DNA of 64,000 nucleotides from Sphingobacterium mizutaii. Lineage in GTDB: Bacteria > Bacteroidota > Bacteroidia > Sphingobacteriales > Sphingobacteriaceae. This document shows positions 38,651 through 46,049 of the stretch, piece after piece. Location: positions 2,542,001 to 2,606,000 of the forward strand of contig NZ_LT906468.1 in assembly GCF_900187125.1 (NCBI RefSeq), read 5' to 3'. The number at the start of each line of letters is the position of its first letter. Within the stretch, counting starts at the first letter, position 1. The translations under genes were made by a program, and so were the position numbers. The notes under the pieces were generated by a model. The model did not search any database. It saw only the letters and a program-made list of their open reading frames with translations, and was not told the origin of the DNA.

Positions 38651-38839
38651 TCAGATAAACTCATGCGAAAACCGAAATGGAGCCTTAAATACGTTGCTAC
38701 ATGAGGCTCAACAGTACTTCGTATAAGGTTCTGTATAAGTCAATTTCATCATTGGATTAACTTACTCAAAGATAATCAACTAAACAGCTATTAATAACTA
38801 AAAATATTCTTAAAGAAAATCAATTTTAACCAGAATTCC

Positions 38840-38982
38840 TTGGACATGCTTGGACAAACTTGGACACGGATTAAAAGCAATTAGGATAGATTTTACTTTA
38901 ATATAAATAAGATAAATAATTAATAATCAATAAATAATATAATACTTTGTTACTGCTATGTCCAAGTGTCCAATGTGTCCAA
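38840..38982. repeat. Clusters of TTGGACA in opposing orientation
   Basis: TTGGACA occurs three times at 10-bp spacing (38840, 38850, 38860). Its complement TGTCCAA occurs three times at 38959, 38967 and 38976, with a ~90-bp AT-rich stretch between. No gene overlaps them. Confidence 0.55.
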
Positions 38983-39090
38983 CTATTTTATCACTTTTTC
39001 GAGTTTATTACAATTACATATAGTAACAATTCCACCTCAGCTTTTTTCTAAGAATATTCATAAATCCAAATAAACAAAATACAATTAACT

Positions 39091-39318
39091 GTGCTTTATA
39101 TTAATTATAGGTTACAATACATTTACCATGGAAGTATTTTTTTATTTATTTTTTATTTAAATTGCGTTATTGACGACTGGAAATCTAAAACAGTTGTTGG
39201 ATCATCATTCACAAACACAACAGTAGAGGTAATTATCGATGCTACAAATAATAATGTTGAAATAACTTTTCGAACTACTGACACTAATGGAGGAACCGCA
39301 ATTTGGACAAGCTATTAA
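39091..39318 (+). pseudogene. Possible truncated gene end
   Basis: The last ~48 residues (DDWKSKTVVGSSFTNTTVEV, then NNNVEITFRTTDTNGGTAIW) read like the C-terminal beta-rich end of a protein, while the preceding part (from a GTG) is low-complexity hydrophobic and unconvincing. This suggests a gene whose 5' end was lost. The frame overlaps the start of the next lipoprotein frame by 16 bp. Confidence 0.35.
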
Positions 39319-39680
39319 AATTTAAAAAATATATTTCGGTTGTTTGTTGTTCTTTAATAATTATTGCATGCAATAATCATAATAGGAATTTTAGATATGT
39401 ACAAACAATTCCAGATTCCCTAAGAACTGAGGAAGAAAAGATTATTGCACACAAATTAATTGAAGTTTTAGTGCAAGACATATATGTTCAAGATAATAAA
39501 GTTGCTTTAAAATCTTCAAAATCAGATTTCAAATCCAAAGGGATTCCATTGGAGTATTTTAATAAATTAAAAGACGATATTAAAATTACCAACAAATATC
39601 TGAATTCAAACAAGGTAAATAATATGCAAGAATTAGTAGATTCTTTAAAATCCAATTTAAAGAGTGAATTAGAAAAGTAG
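39303..39680 (+). CDS. Small AT-rich lipoprotein of unknown function
   Basis: A protein of 125 residues from a TTG start. It has an N-terminal Lys-rich and hydrophobic segment with lipobox IIAC (YISVVCCSLIIIACNNHNRN); the mature part is Lys/Asp/Ser-rich and probably helical (KLKDDIKITNKYLNSNKVNN). Lower GC than neighbouring housekeeping genes fits an acquired region. There is no recognised domain. The weak start and overlap with the preceding fragment reduce certainty. Confidence 0.5.
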   Translation: MDKLLKFKKYISVVCCSLIIIACNNHNRNFRYVQTIPDSLRTEEEKIIAHKLIEVLVQDIYVQDNKVALKSSKSDFKSKGIPLEYFNKLKDDIKITNKYLNSNKVNNMQELVDSLKSNLKSELEK

Positions 39681-39768
39681 TTGCAAAAAACTCATGAAAA
39701 AATAGGGATCATTAAAAAATGATCTCTGTTTTGTTTAATAACAAATTCTGAGTTAAAAAAAATTCCCG

Positions 39769-40008
39769 ATGGCTAAATTCCCAGTTAACTATTTCCAGTA
39801 TATAGCCGTTTTAGTCTGTTCGGATAATGAACACCGATCATACCTCATTAAATATTTTTGTGAAATGAATGCCAATGGCATTCGAGACATAATTCATTAC
39901 ATAGGCCCTGAAAGCGGCCTCCTTGCTTGTCCAGATATTCTTGATTTCATCGAAGTACATGGTATAGGTATAATATCTCGTTTTTTGCTACCATGGTTTA
40001 GACCTTGA
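39769..40008 (+). CDS. Doubtful small ORF
   Basis: A frame of 79 residues with an ATG after an A-rich leader. The composition is protein-like (SDNEHRSYLIKYFCEMNANG), but there is no recognised domain and part of the opposite strand is open as well. It may be a remnant or noise. Confidence 0.25.
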   Translation: MAKFPVNYFQYIAVLVCSDNEHRSYLIKYFCEMNANGIRDIIHYIGPESGLLACPDILDFIEVHGIGIISRFLLPWFRP

Positions 40009-40043
40009 GTGGCTACTAAAATATTGTAAACAATTTTGTAAGA

Positions 40044-40484
40044 TCAAGAAATATCAATTCCCTTCATTTGAGCTTCCTCTAAGACCGAATTGTCTATTCT
40101 ATAATTTTCAGGATCCACTTCATTCTCTAAAAGACTAAAAAACAAATGGTCGGTATCCTCCAATTTTGAGAAATATTCTTGTTTAATAAAGGAATTGTTT
40201 TCAATTTCATGTTTTGTAAGTGCTTCATTTAATGGAGCTTAATCATATTTCTTATCGTCATTCGTTATGTGAAAAATGGACATAGACTGAAAATCCAAGA
40301 CTGGCTTTTTCTCATTGTTTAAATGAAAGTTTTTAATCCAATAGAAAATAAGAACCCAATCAATATCATTCAATTTCTTAATGTCAAATTGAAAACAGTT
40401 AGCGACCAAGATTATATCCTCTCCTTCTACATTTAAATAATGATCCTTTTTACAGACCAGATTTTCTATTATATTTATTTTCAT
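40044..40484 (-). pseudogene. Gene interrupted by a single in-frame TAA
   Basis: An uninterrupted protein-like frame of 147 codons, except for a TAA at 40239-40241. Upstream of it are 81 residues (MKINIIENLVCKKDHYLNVE ... FHITNDDKKYD). Downstream, in the same frame, are 64 residues (APLNEALTKHEIENNSFIKQ ... SVLEEAQMKGIDIS) ending in TGA. The TAA could have come from AAA, CAA or GAA by one change. The family is not recognised; low GC. Confidence 0.55.
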
Positions 40485-40568
40485 AGTGAATTAAGGCTAT
40501 ATATTCCCCACTTTTGGGATTTTGGTTATTGTTCATATAAATATAAAGAAAAACAATCTTGAAATTAA

Positions 40569-40606
40569 TTTAGTAGTAATTAGTAGATAGTATTTAGTAT
40601 TTAGAC
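40569..40606. repeat. Heptameric intergenic repeat, locus 8
   Basis: TTTAGTA, a 3-nt slip, ATTAGTA, GATAGTA, TTTAGTA, TTTAGAC: the same units as loci 1 and 7. Confidence 0.6.
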
Positions 40607-40690
40607 TCCTGTCCAAACAAAACCTTTTTAATAAACTATAAAGAGACGGTAAATAAAACCTTATGATTTACCTAGTAGCCTTAATTCTGA

Positions 40691-40780
40691 CCTTATTCGA
40701 GACATATTTTGAAATTTCGCAACACAAGCAATGGTATCCCATTACTATCCCCGAATCATTCTCGAACATGCCTCGAATAA
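40691..40780. repeat. Dispersed inverted-repeat element, copy 2
   Basis: The left arm CCTTATTCGAGACAT matches the element at 1061. The right arm AACATGCCTCGAATAA (40765-40780) is an imperfect complement, separated here by ~55 bp instead of 13. Confidence 0.6.
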
Positions 40781-40954
40781 AACCCCTATTATAATTCCAA
40801 AATTTGGGTCAAAAAAACAGGCATATTTAATCATTATAAAGGCAGATTCAGCTTATTTTTTAAAAATAAAATGAATCTATGGCGAGAATATTCTCCAAAA
40901 GCATGAGGTATAAAAATAGGACCTATTTGGTCCTACAGGTCTAAAAACAAAATG

Positions 40955-41060
40955 CTCTAATCCAAAACCCCTAGCAGGGGTGACATCTTTGTAGAATGTT
41001 GTAGCGTCCAAGGGATAACCCACAGCGTGGGTGAAATATTTTTCTGCAAATCTTTCAAAA
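40955..41060. repeat. C-rich double-hairpin block, inverted copy
   Basis: Read on the minus strand, ATATTTCACCC...GGGTTATCCCTTG is followed by CACCCCTGCTAGGGGT. It corresponds to blocks in each unit of the 43424-44757 tandem repeat. It gives rise to a false 73-residue minus-strand ORF. Confidence 0.55.
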
Positions 41061-41124
41061 GAAAATAGTTTCCTCATCTTACGATTACGGAATGACACCG
41101 ACCCTTAAAAATATAAAAAAATAG

Positions 41125-41327
41125 ATTCTTCGCTGCGCTCTGAATCCCTCTCAGGAATATCCATTTCTGAACGGAAAGTGAAGAATCTGTACGAGAATGC
41201 CTCTACCTGCTGTCATTATCCATCGAAGATGGATGACCTGTTCGCCAGTTCAATCATTGTTTGAATGGTTCCGAGAACCTTCGTTTCTCAGGTTGACATC
41301 GGAAAAGTAAAGCATTTATGCGATAAA
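41125..41327. repeat. Structured intergenic module (copy 2)
   Basis: Near-identical, in opposite orientation, to 42798-43015. Shared stretches include GATTCTTCGCTG, CTCTGAATCCCTCTCAGG, AATATCCA and GTTCCGAGAACCTTCGT. Its hairpin ATCCATC-GAA-GATGGAT is at 41218-41234. It leads directly into palindromic element copy B. Confidence 0.7.
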
Positions 41328-41475
41328 CTGCCCTAGAAGGGCAGAATTATTTTAGAAATGGTTTCGAACAAAAAAAGGCTAATGCAAAAAGATGTTCAAT
41401 TAATCGAACATCTTTTTGCGCTATCTCTAGGCGAACCTGCTATGTTAGCTTAAATAATGGAACCCCAATGAGGTC
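41328..41475. repeat. Miniature palindromic element, copy B
   Basis: Left hairpin CTGCCCT-AGA-AGGGCAG, terminal repeats ATTATTTTAGA (41346) and GCTTAAATAAT (41448-41458), and a central palindrome GATGTTC...GAACATC. The right flanking hairpin is degraded. The most diverged of the three copies. Confidence 0.65.
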
Positions 41476-41538
41476 CTACATCAATAATTTTAAAAGCTAA
41501 TTTATGCGTTCGTTAATTTACAATTGCTTGGTAGCAAC

Positions 41539-41568
41539 AAAAAACCCTCAACCATTTAATGGTGAGGG
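41539..41568 (-). terminator. Terminator of the CAT-anticodon tRNA
   Basis: On the minus strand CCCTCACCATT pairs with AATGGTTGAGGG, followed by TTTTTTG. Confidence 0.85.
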
Positions 41569-41579
41569 ATTTAGTTCTG

Positions 41580-41653
41580 TGCGCCCACCTGGGCTCGAAC
41601 CAGGGACCAAAAGATTATGAGTCTTCTACTCTAACCGACTGAGCTATAGGCGC
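41580..41653 (-). tRNA. tRNA with CAT anticodon (elongator Met or Ile2)
   Basis: A cloverleaf of 74 nt on the minus strand: acceptor GCGCCTA / TGGGCGC, discriminator A, D arm GCTC...GAGT, anticodon loop CTCATAA giving CAT, and T arm CCTGG/CCAGG with GTTCGAG. It lacks the initiator signature, since position 1 pairs and the anticodon stem lacks three G-C pairs. Elongator tRNA-Met and TilS-modified tRNA-Ile2 share this anticodon; the sequence alone does not settle it. Confidence 0.9.
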
Positions 41654-41739
41654 AGTTTTTGTGCTGTTAAAATGGGTATAGGATACCCGTTTTGACGATG
41701 CAATTATCGATATTTGAGACGAGAAAACAAAATTTTTAT

Positions 41740-42372
41740 ATGCAAAAAGTTAAAAATGTTATTCTGGATTATGGAAATGTAATCTTTATGATTGACTTTC
41801 CTAAAGTGCGTCAAGCCTTTATGGATTTAGGGATTAAAAACGTGGATGATTTTTTTGGACATCATGGTCAGGACTCTTTGTTTGATGCTTTTGACAAAGG
41901 AGAGATTTCTGTTCCGGAGTTTCGGGATGGCGTCCGTAAAAAGGCCGATCGATACGATCTAAGCGATGAACAGATAGATACTGCATGGAATTCCTTGTTG
42001 CTTGGTGTGCCAGAAGGAAAGCATGAAATCTTGGAGAATCTAAGGGAAAATTACCGTACTTTCCTTTGTAGCAATAATAATGAACTGCACTATGCATATT
42101 GCATGAACCATATCCAGGAGAAATATGGCGTCCCTAGCAATGATGTGTTTTTTGAACGCACATATTATTCCCATTTAGAGGGATTACGCAAGCCCGATGC
42201 CGCGATTTTTGAACGCGTATTGGAGCAGAACAATCTAATTCCTGAAGAGTCCCTGTTTATCGATGATAGTCCGCAACATTTGGAAGGCGCAAAAAAGCTT
42301 GGTATCCAGACAGTTCTTTGTAGCAAAGAGAGACCATTGGAACAGATCGTTGCTGACTTGAAATTATATTAG
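41740..42372 (+). CDS. HAD-superfamily phosphatase (YihX-like)
   Basis: A protein of 210 residues from the ATG before [13 protein letters not shown]; an in-frame TTG 16 codons earlier is not favoured. The motif I aspartate lies in LDYGNV (here DYGNV rather than DxDGT, as in YihX). Motif II is FLCSNNN, and motif III/IV is [17 protein letters not shown] ... [17 protein letters not shown]. The cap is the small alpha-helical C1 type. It is related to glucose-1-phosphate phosphatases, but the substrate is not predictable. It stands divergent from the CAT tRNA gene and directly upstream of the rpsU promoter. Confidence 0.9.
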   Translation: MQKVKNVILDYGNVIFMIDFPKVRQAFMDLGIKNVDDFFGHHGQDSLFDAFDKGEISVPEFRDGVRKKADRYDLSDEQIDTAWNSLLLGVPEGKHEILENLRENYRTFLCSNNNELHYAYCMNHIQEKYGVPSNDVFFERTYYSHLEGLRKPDAAIFERVLEQNNLIPEESLFIDDSPQHLEGAKKLGIQTVLCSKERPLEQIVADLKLY

Positions 42373-42379
42373 AATTACC

Positions 42380-42410
42380 TTGCGTAATGTCATTGCTTTA
42401 CTTATCTTTG
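42380..42410 (+). promoter_or_regulatory. rpsU promoter
   Basis: TTG (42380-42382), exactly 20 bp, then TATCTTTG (42403-42410), beginning 7 bp after the stop codon of the HAD gene. This gives rpsU its own transcript with a leader of ~35-40 nt. Confidence 0.8.
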
Positions 42411-42433
42411 CAGACCAAGAATTTTCACGACGG

Positions 42434-42441
42434 AAGGAGGT
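42434..42441 (+). promoter_or_regulatory. Strong Shine-Dalgarno sequence of rpsU
   Basis: AAGGAGGT is an 8-nt perfect match to the 16S rRNA anti-SD, within GGAAGGAGG, ending 13 nt before the ATG. Such sequences are rare in Bacteroidota genes and in this window. It fits the known bS21 autoregulation model described under rpsU. Confidence 0.85.
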
Positions 42442-42454
42442 ATACAAAAAAGCT

Positions 42455-42646
42455 ATGATTATTGTAAATGTAAAAGAAGGAGAATCTCTAGATAGAGCAT
42501 TAAAACGTTTCAAGAAGAAATTCGAGAAGACTGGTGTTTTAAGAGAATTACGTTCGCGTCAAGCTTATGAGAAAAAATCTGTTGCTCGTCGTATCCAAGT
42601 TAAGAAGGCTATTTATAAGCAATCTTTAAATCAAGATAATGCGTAA
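42455..42646 (+). CDS. rpsU: 30S ribosomal protein S21
   Basis: A basic protein of 63 residues ([20 protein letters not shown], then [19 protein letters not shown]) that is full-length bS21. In Bacteroidota ribosomes, bS21 together with bS6 and bS18 occludes the anti-Shine-Dalgarno tail, which explains the general lack of SD use. Ribosomes short of bS21 can use SDs and so translate rpsU preferentially. The strong SD seen here is what that model predicts (established for Flavobacterium; inferred for this organism). The open frame upstream is promoter, not coding. Confidence 0.97.
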   Translation: MIIVNVKEGESLDRALKRFKKKFEKTGVLRELRSRQAYEKKSVARRIQVKKAIYKQSLNQDNA

Positions 42647-42652
42647 TGATAT

Positions 42653-42681
42653 AAAAAAGCTGCTCAAGGGCAGCTTTTTTT
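42653..42681 (+). terminator. rpsU terminator
   Basis: AAAAAAGCTGC (42653-42663) pairs with GCAGCTTTTTT (42670-42680) around a 6-nt loop. Confidence 0.9.
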
Positions 42682-42729
42682 ATGGTATATAGTTTTGGGG
42701 GTTCCAGCAAACATCCCCTTTGCATTAGC

Positions 42730-42793
42730 CTAAAATAATGCTGCCCTAAAATAATTCTGTTCTAAAATAATTCTGCGCTGAAATAATTCTGCC
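42730..42793. repeat. Four tandem 16-bp units built on the element terminus
   Basis: CTAAAATAATGCTGCC, CTAAAATAATTCTGTT, CTAAAATAATTCTGCG, CTGAAATAATTCTGCC. Each contains CTAAAATAAT, the terminal inverted repeat of the miniature palindromic elements, and the last runs into an inverted copy of their left hairpin. Confidence 0.7.
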
Positions 42794-42797
42794 CCTC

Positions 42798-43015
42798 TCG
42801 GGCAGTAAATCGCAAAAATTGCTTTCTTTTTCCGGTGTCAACCTGAGGCACGAAGGTTCTCGGAACTATACAAAAAATGATTGAATTGGCGTACAGGTTC
42901 TTCATCTTCGATGAAGAATGACAAGATCAGAGTAGAGACATACGTACAGATTCTTCAAATTCGTTCAGAATTGGATATTCCTGAGAGGGATTCAGAGCAC
43001 AGCGAAGAATCTATT
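42798..43015. repeat. Structured intergenic module (copy 3, inverted)
   Basis: Reverse-complement copy of 41125-41327. The 9-bp hairpin TTCTTCATC-TTC-GATGAAGAA is at 42898-42918. With copy 2 it flanks the CAT tRNA, HAD and rpsU genes as a ~200-bp inverted repeat. Confidence 0.7.
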
Positions 43016-43193
43016 TTTTGTTTTTTTAAGGATCGTTGTCATTGTGGATCGTAAGATGAACAATCTATTTCTAATGATTGTGGATTTTCCAAGACCCTTC
43101 GGGGAACCCTACCAATGAAGTTAGGTAGAACTGTATTTCTAGGTATTTAGACCCAAATTTATTTTCTTGATGAATATCTCTTTAGGAAACCTA

Positions 43194-43344
43194 CTGCCCT
43201 AGAAGGGCAGTATTATTTTAGCAATGGTATCGAACAATATAGGGTTAATGCAAAAACGATGTTCGATTAATCGAACATCGTTTTTGCGCGACTTCCAGGC
43301 TAACGTGCCATGCCAGCTAAAATAATGGAACCCCAAAAGGGGTT
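43194..43344. repeat. Miniature palindromic element, copy C
   Basis: Terminal repeats ATTATTTTAGC (43212-43222) and GCTAAAATAAT (43316-43326) define a 115-bp core, the same length as copy A. The central palindrome (GCAAAAACGATGTTCGATTA and its complement) is perfect over 38 nt. Left CTGCCCT/AGGGCAG and right AACCCC/GGGGTT hairpins are intact. Confidence 0.75.
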
Positions 43345-43423
43345 GTATCTCTAAAATTAAAAAAATTTTCCCTTCCACTTTCCTGTCATCACCTTCCAAT
43401 AAATTTAGTCCAAATTTTTACTT

Positions 43424-44757
43424 CTCAGTGTGACACAAAAAAGGTTATAGAAAAATATTTCACCCCCGCTAGGGGTTATCCCTTGAATGCTTCACCTTTC
43501 TATAAAGATTTCACCCCCTTCCAGGGGTTTCATGCAAACACCATTCTTCCTAAGGAAGTCCTTTAGCCCCCGGCTCATTTCCAGTGGCGGAAAAATGGAT
43601 AGAATGCCGTCGACCTGTGCGATGGGATTGGCCTTGGAATGCTTTCAATAGATCATCCCATTAAAAGGGATGATCTATTGAAAGATATTCCCGACAACAA
43701 GGCATTCTATCCATGTGCGGATGATCGTGCGAAAAGCCACCTTAAATGGGCCGAAGCGTTACGGATTCGAGTTGTTTTGGTATCCGTGAGCTCCTTCGTC
43801 GGTTTTGGTTACTTTTGGGCTCCAAAAGTAACAATGAGAATTTGTTGATGTTCAAACATTGGTAATCATTAAAGAAAACCATTTCAAATAAAGAAAGGAT
43901 TTTCCGAGAGCCTTCGGAGCTGCCCTCTGTGTGACCCAAAAAGGGTATAGAAAAATATTTCACCTCCGCTAGGGGTTATTCCTTGAATAATTCACCTTTC
44001 TATAAAGATTTCACCCCCTTCCAGGGGTTTCATGCAAACACCATTCTTCCGAAGGAAGTTCTTTAGCAACCGGCTCATTTCCAGTGGCGGAAAAATGGAT
44101 AGAATGCCGTCGACCTGTGCGATGGGATTGGCCTTGGAATGCTTTCAATAGATCATCCCTTTTAATGGGATGATCTATTGAAAGATATTCCCGACAACAA
44201 GGCATTCTATCCATGTGCGGATGATCGTGCGAAAAGCCACCTTAAATGGGCCGAAGCCTTTTGGTTACTTTTGGGCTCCAAAAGTAACAATGAGAATTTG
44301 TTGATGTTCAAGCATTGGTAATCATTAAAGAAAACCATTTCAAATAAAGAAAGGATTTTCCGAGAGCCTTCGGAGCTGCCCTCTGTGTGACCCAAAAAGG
44401 GTATAGAAAAATATTTCACCTCCGCTAGGGGTTATTCCTTGAATAATTCACCTTTCTATAAAGATTTCACCCCCTTCCAGGGGTTTCATGCAAACACCAT
44501 TCTTCCTAAGGAAGTCCTTTAGCATCCGGCTCATTTCCAGTGGCGGAAAAATGGATAGAATGCCGTTGACTTGTGCGATGGGATTGGCCTTGGAATGCTT
44601 TTAATAGATCATCCCATCAAAAGGGATAATCTATTGAAAGATATTCCCGACAACAAGGCATTCTATCCATGTGCGGATGATTGTGCGAAAAGCCACCTTA
44701 AATGGGCCGAAGCCTTTTGGTTACTTTTGGGCTCCAAAAGTAACGAAGAGAATAGTA
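43424..44757. repeat. Threefold tandem repeat of ~456-501 bp with large hairpins
   Basis: Units begin at 43424, 43925 and 44381; the last is cut short at ~44757. Each holds two C-rich hairpins (CCCCGCTAGGGGT-like and CCCCTTCCAGGGGT), then a ~155-nt composite hairpin with a perfect 18-bp core CTTTCAATAGATCATCCC in units 1 and 2, then GTTACTTTTGG-GCT-CCAAAAGTAAC. Unit 1 has ~48 extra bases before the last hairpin. Several short ORFs in the repeats (for example 43639-43848, 44011-44214, 44571-44825) are by-products. Confidence 0.85.
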
Positions 44758-44898
44758 AAAAAATTTTCACCCCCTTTAGGGGTTTTCTATACAAGCTTCT
44801 ATCTCCTCATTCATTTCATAAATAATTGGGATCTTGCCATCAGGCAAATATCCAATCCTTAAAATTTTCAGTAGCTTTGATTTTATCCTATAAAAAAT

Positions 44899-45885
44899 AT
44901 GTTAATTATCGATTCCACTTCTAATGACGCTTATTTCAATATAGCACTAGAAGAATATTTACTTTACAAATACCCCACTGAGCCTATTTTCCTTTTATAC
45001 ATCAATGCTCCTGCAATTATTGTAGGAAAGTTCCAGAACACTTTAGCAGAGATCAATCTAGAATATGTTCAGGAGAATGGTATTAAAGTGGTTCGGAGGA
45101 TGTCTGGTGGTGGTGCGGTATACCATGATTTGGGCAACCTGAATTTTTCATTCCATACGAAGTTAATTGAGGAAGAGTTTATGGACTTTGCTAAGTTCAC
45201 TCAGCCAGTGCTCAACGTATTACATCAGTTTGGGATACCTGGTCGTCTGGAGGGTCGTAATGACCTATTAGTGGATGGCAAGAAGTTCAGTGGTAATGCG
45301 AAACTTGCCAAAGCTGGGAAGATGATCCAACATGGAACCATATTGTTCAATTCGGAGATGAGTATTTTGGCCGATGCTTTGAAGATAAATCCATTAAAGT
45401 TTCAGGATAAGGCTGTAAAATCCAATCGCTCAAGGGTGATAAACCTGAAAGAATATTTGCCCGATCATGTGAGCATAGACCATATTAAGCAAGCCTTAAT
45501 CGATCAGATGATGATGGACGATCCGCAGGCGAGGGTTTATGAGTTGACGGATGAAGACGTGAAAGCTGTAGAAAAATTAATTGCTGAAAAGTATGGTACT
45601 TGGGATTGGAACTTTGGTTTTTCACCCATGTATAATTTCAAGAATGCGATCAAAGTCCCTTCTGGTTTTATAGAGCTACACATGGATGTATTACAGGGTG
45701 GAGTGATCAATGCAGTAAAGATCTTTGGAGATTTCTTTGCGTCTAAGCCTATTGAAGAGCTTGAGGCGAAGTTGGTCGGCATCAATCACAATGAAGAAGA
45801 TATCCGAACTTTGCTAAATTCTGTTGATCTTACGGCGTATTTTGGCAAGGTGACGGTGGATGAATTAATTGGTTTATTTCGTTAG
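44899..45885 (+). CDS. lplA: Lipoate--protein ligase
   Basis: A protein of 328 residues that activates free lipoate with ATP and attaches it to the lipoyl domains of 2-oxoacid dehydrogenases and GcvH. The N-terminal catalytic domain has FNIALEEYLLYK, the lipoyl-AMP loop RRMSGGGAVYHDLGNLNFSF, and the lysine loop GRNDLLVDGKKFSGNAK. The C-terminal ~85 residues are the accessory domain (FKNAIKVPSGFIELHMDVLQ). Normal LplA length. It follows the tandem repeat block with no recognisable consensus promoter. Confidence 0.95.
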   Translation: MLIIDSTSNDAYFNIALEEYLLYKYPTEPIFLLYINAPAIIVGKFQNTLAEINLEYVQENGIKVVRRMSGGGAVYHDLGNLNFSFHTKLIEEEFMDFAKFTQPVLNVLHQFGIPGRLEGRNDLLVDGKKFSGNAKLAKAGKMIQHGTILFNSEMSILADALKINPLKFQDKAVKSNRSRVINLKEYLPDHVSIDHIKQALIDQMMMDDPQARVYELTDEDVKAVEKLIAEKYGTWDWNFGFSPMYNFKNAIKVPSGFIELHMDVLQGGVINAVKIFGDFFASKPIEELEAKLVGINHNEEDIRTLLNSVDLTAYFGKVTVDELIGLFR

Positions 45886-46049
45886 ACAAAAATCTTGAAA
45901 ACCTTTTTCCGAAAATATCATTCTAGATTCATTTAAAAAAAATATAGATAAATGCCTTTTCTAAAACATGTGAGTTAAAGTTAATCCTTATTCAAGCAAA
46001 CTAATTACTATACCATATTTTTTACCCTAAATAATTTACTTATTATATA
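45886..46049. other. Convergent gap
   Basis: 164 bp between lplA and the Schlafen-like gene, AT-rich, without a clear hairpin or ORF. Confidence 0.5.

Noticed and set aside
38489..38704. 71-residue plus-strand ORF
   Set aside because: The opposite strand carries the protein-like frame; this one is its shadow.
40877..41098. 73-residue minus-strand ORF
   Set aside because: It spans the C-rich repeat block that occurs elsewhere as non-coding hairpins.
43639..44862. Several ORFs of 63-84 residues on both strands in the tandem repeat
   Set aside because: They cross the arms of the hairpins, differ between units, and lack conserved coding character.
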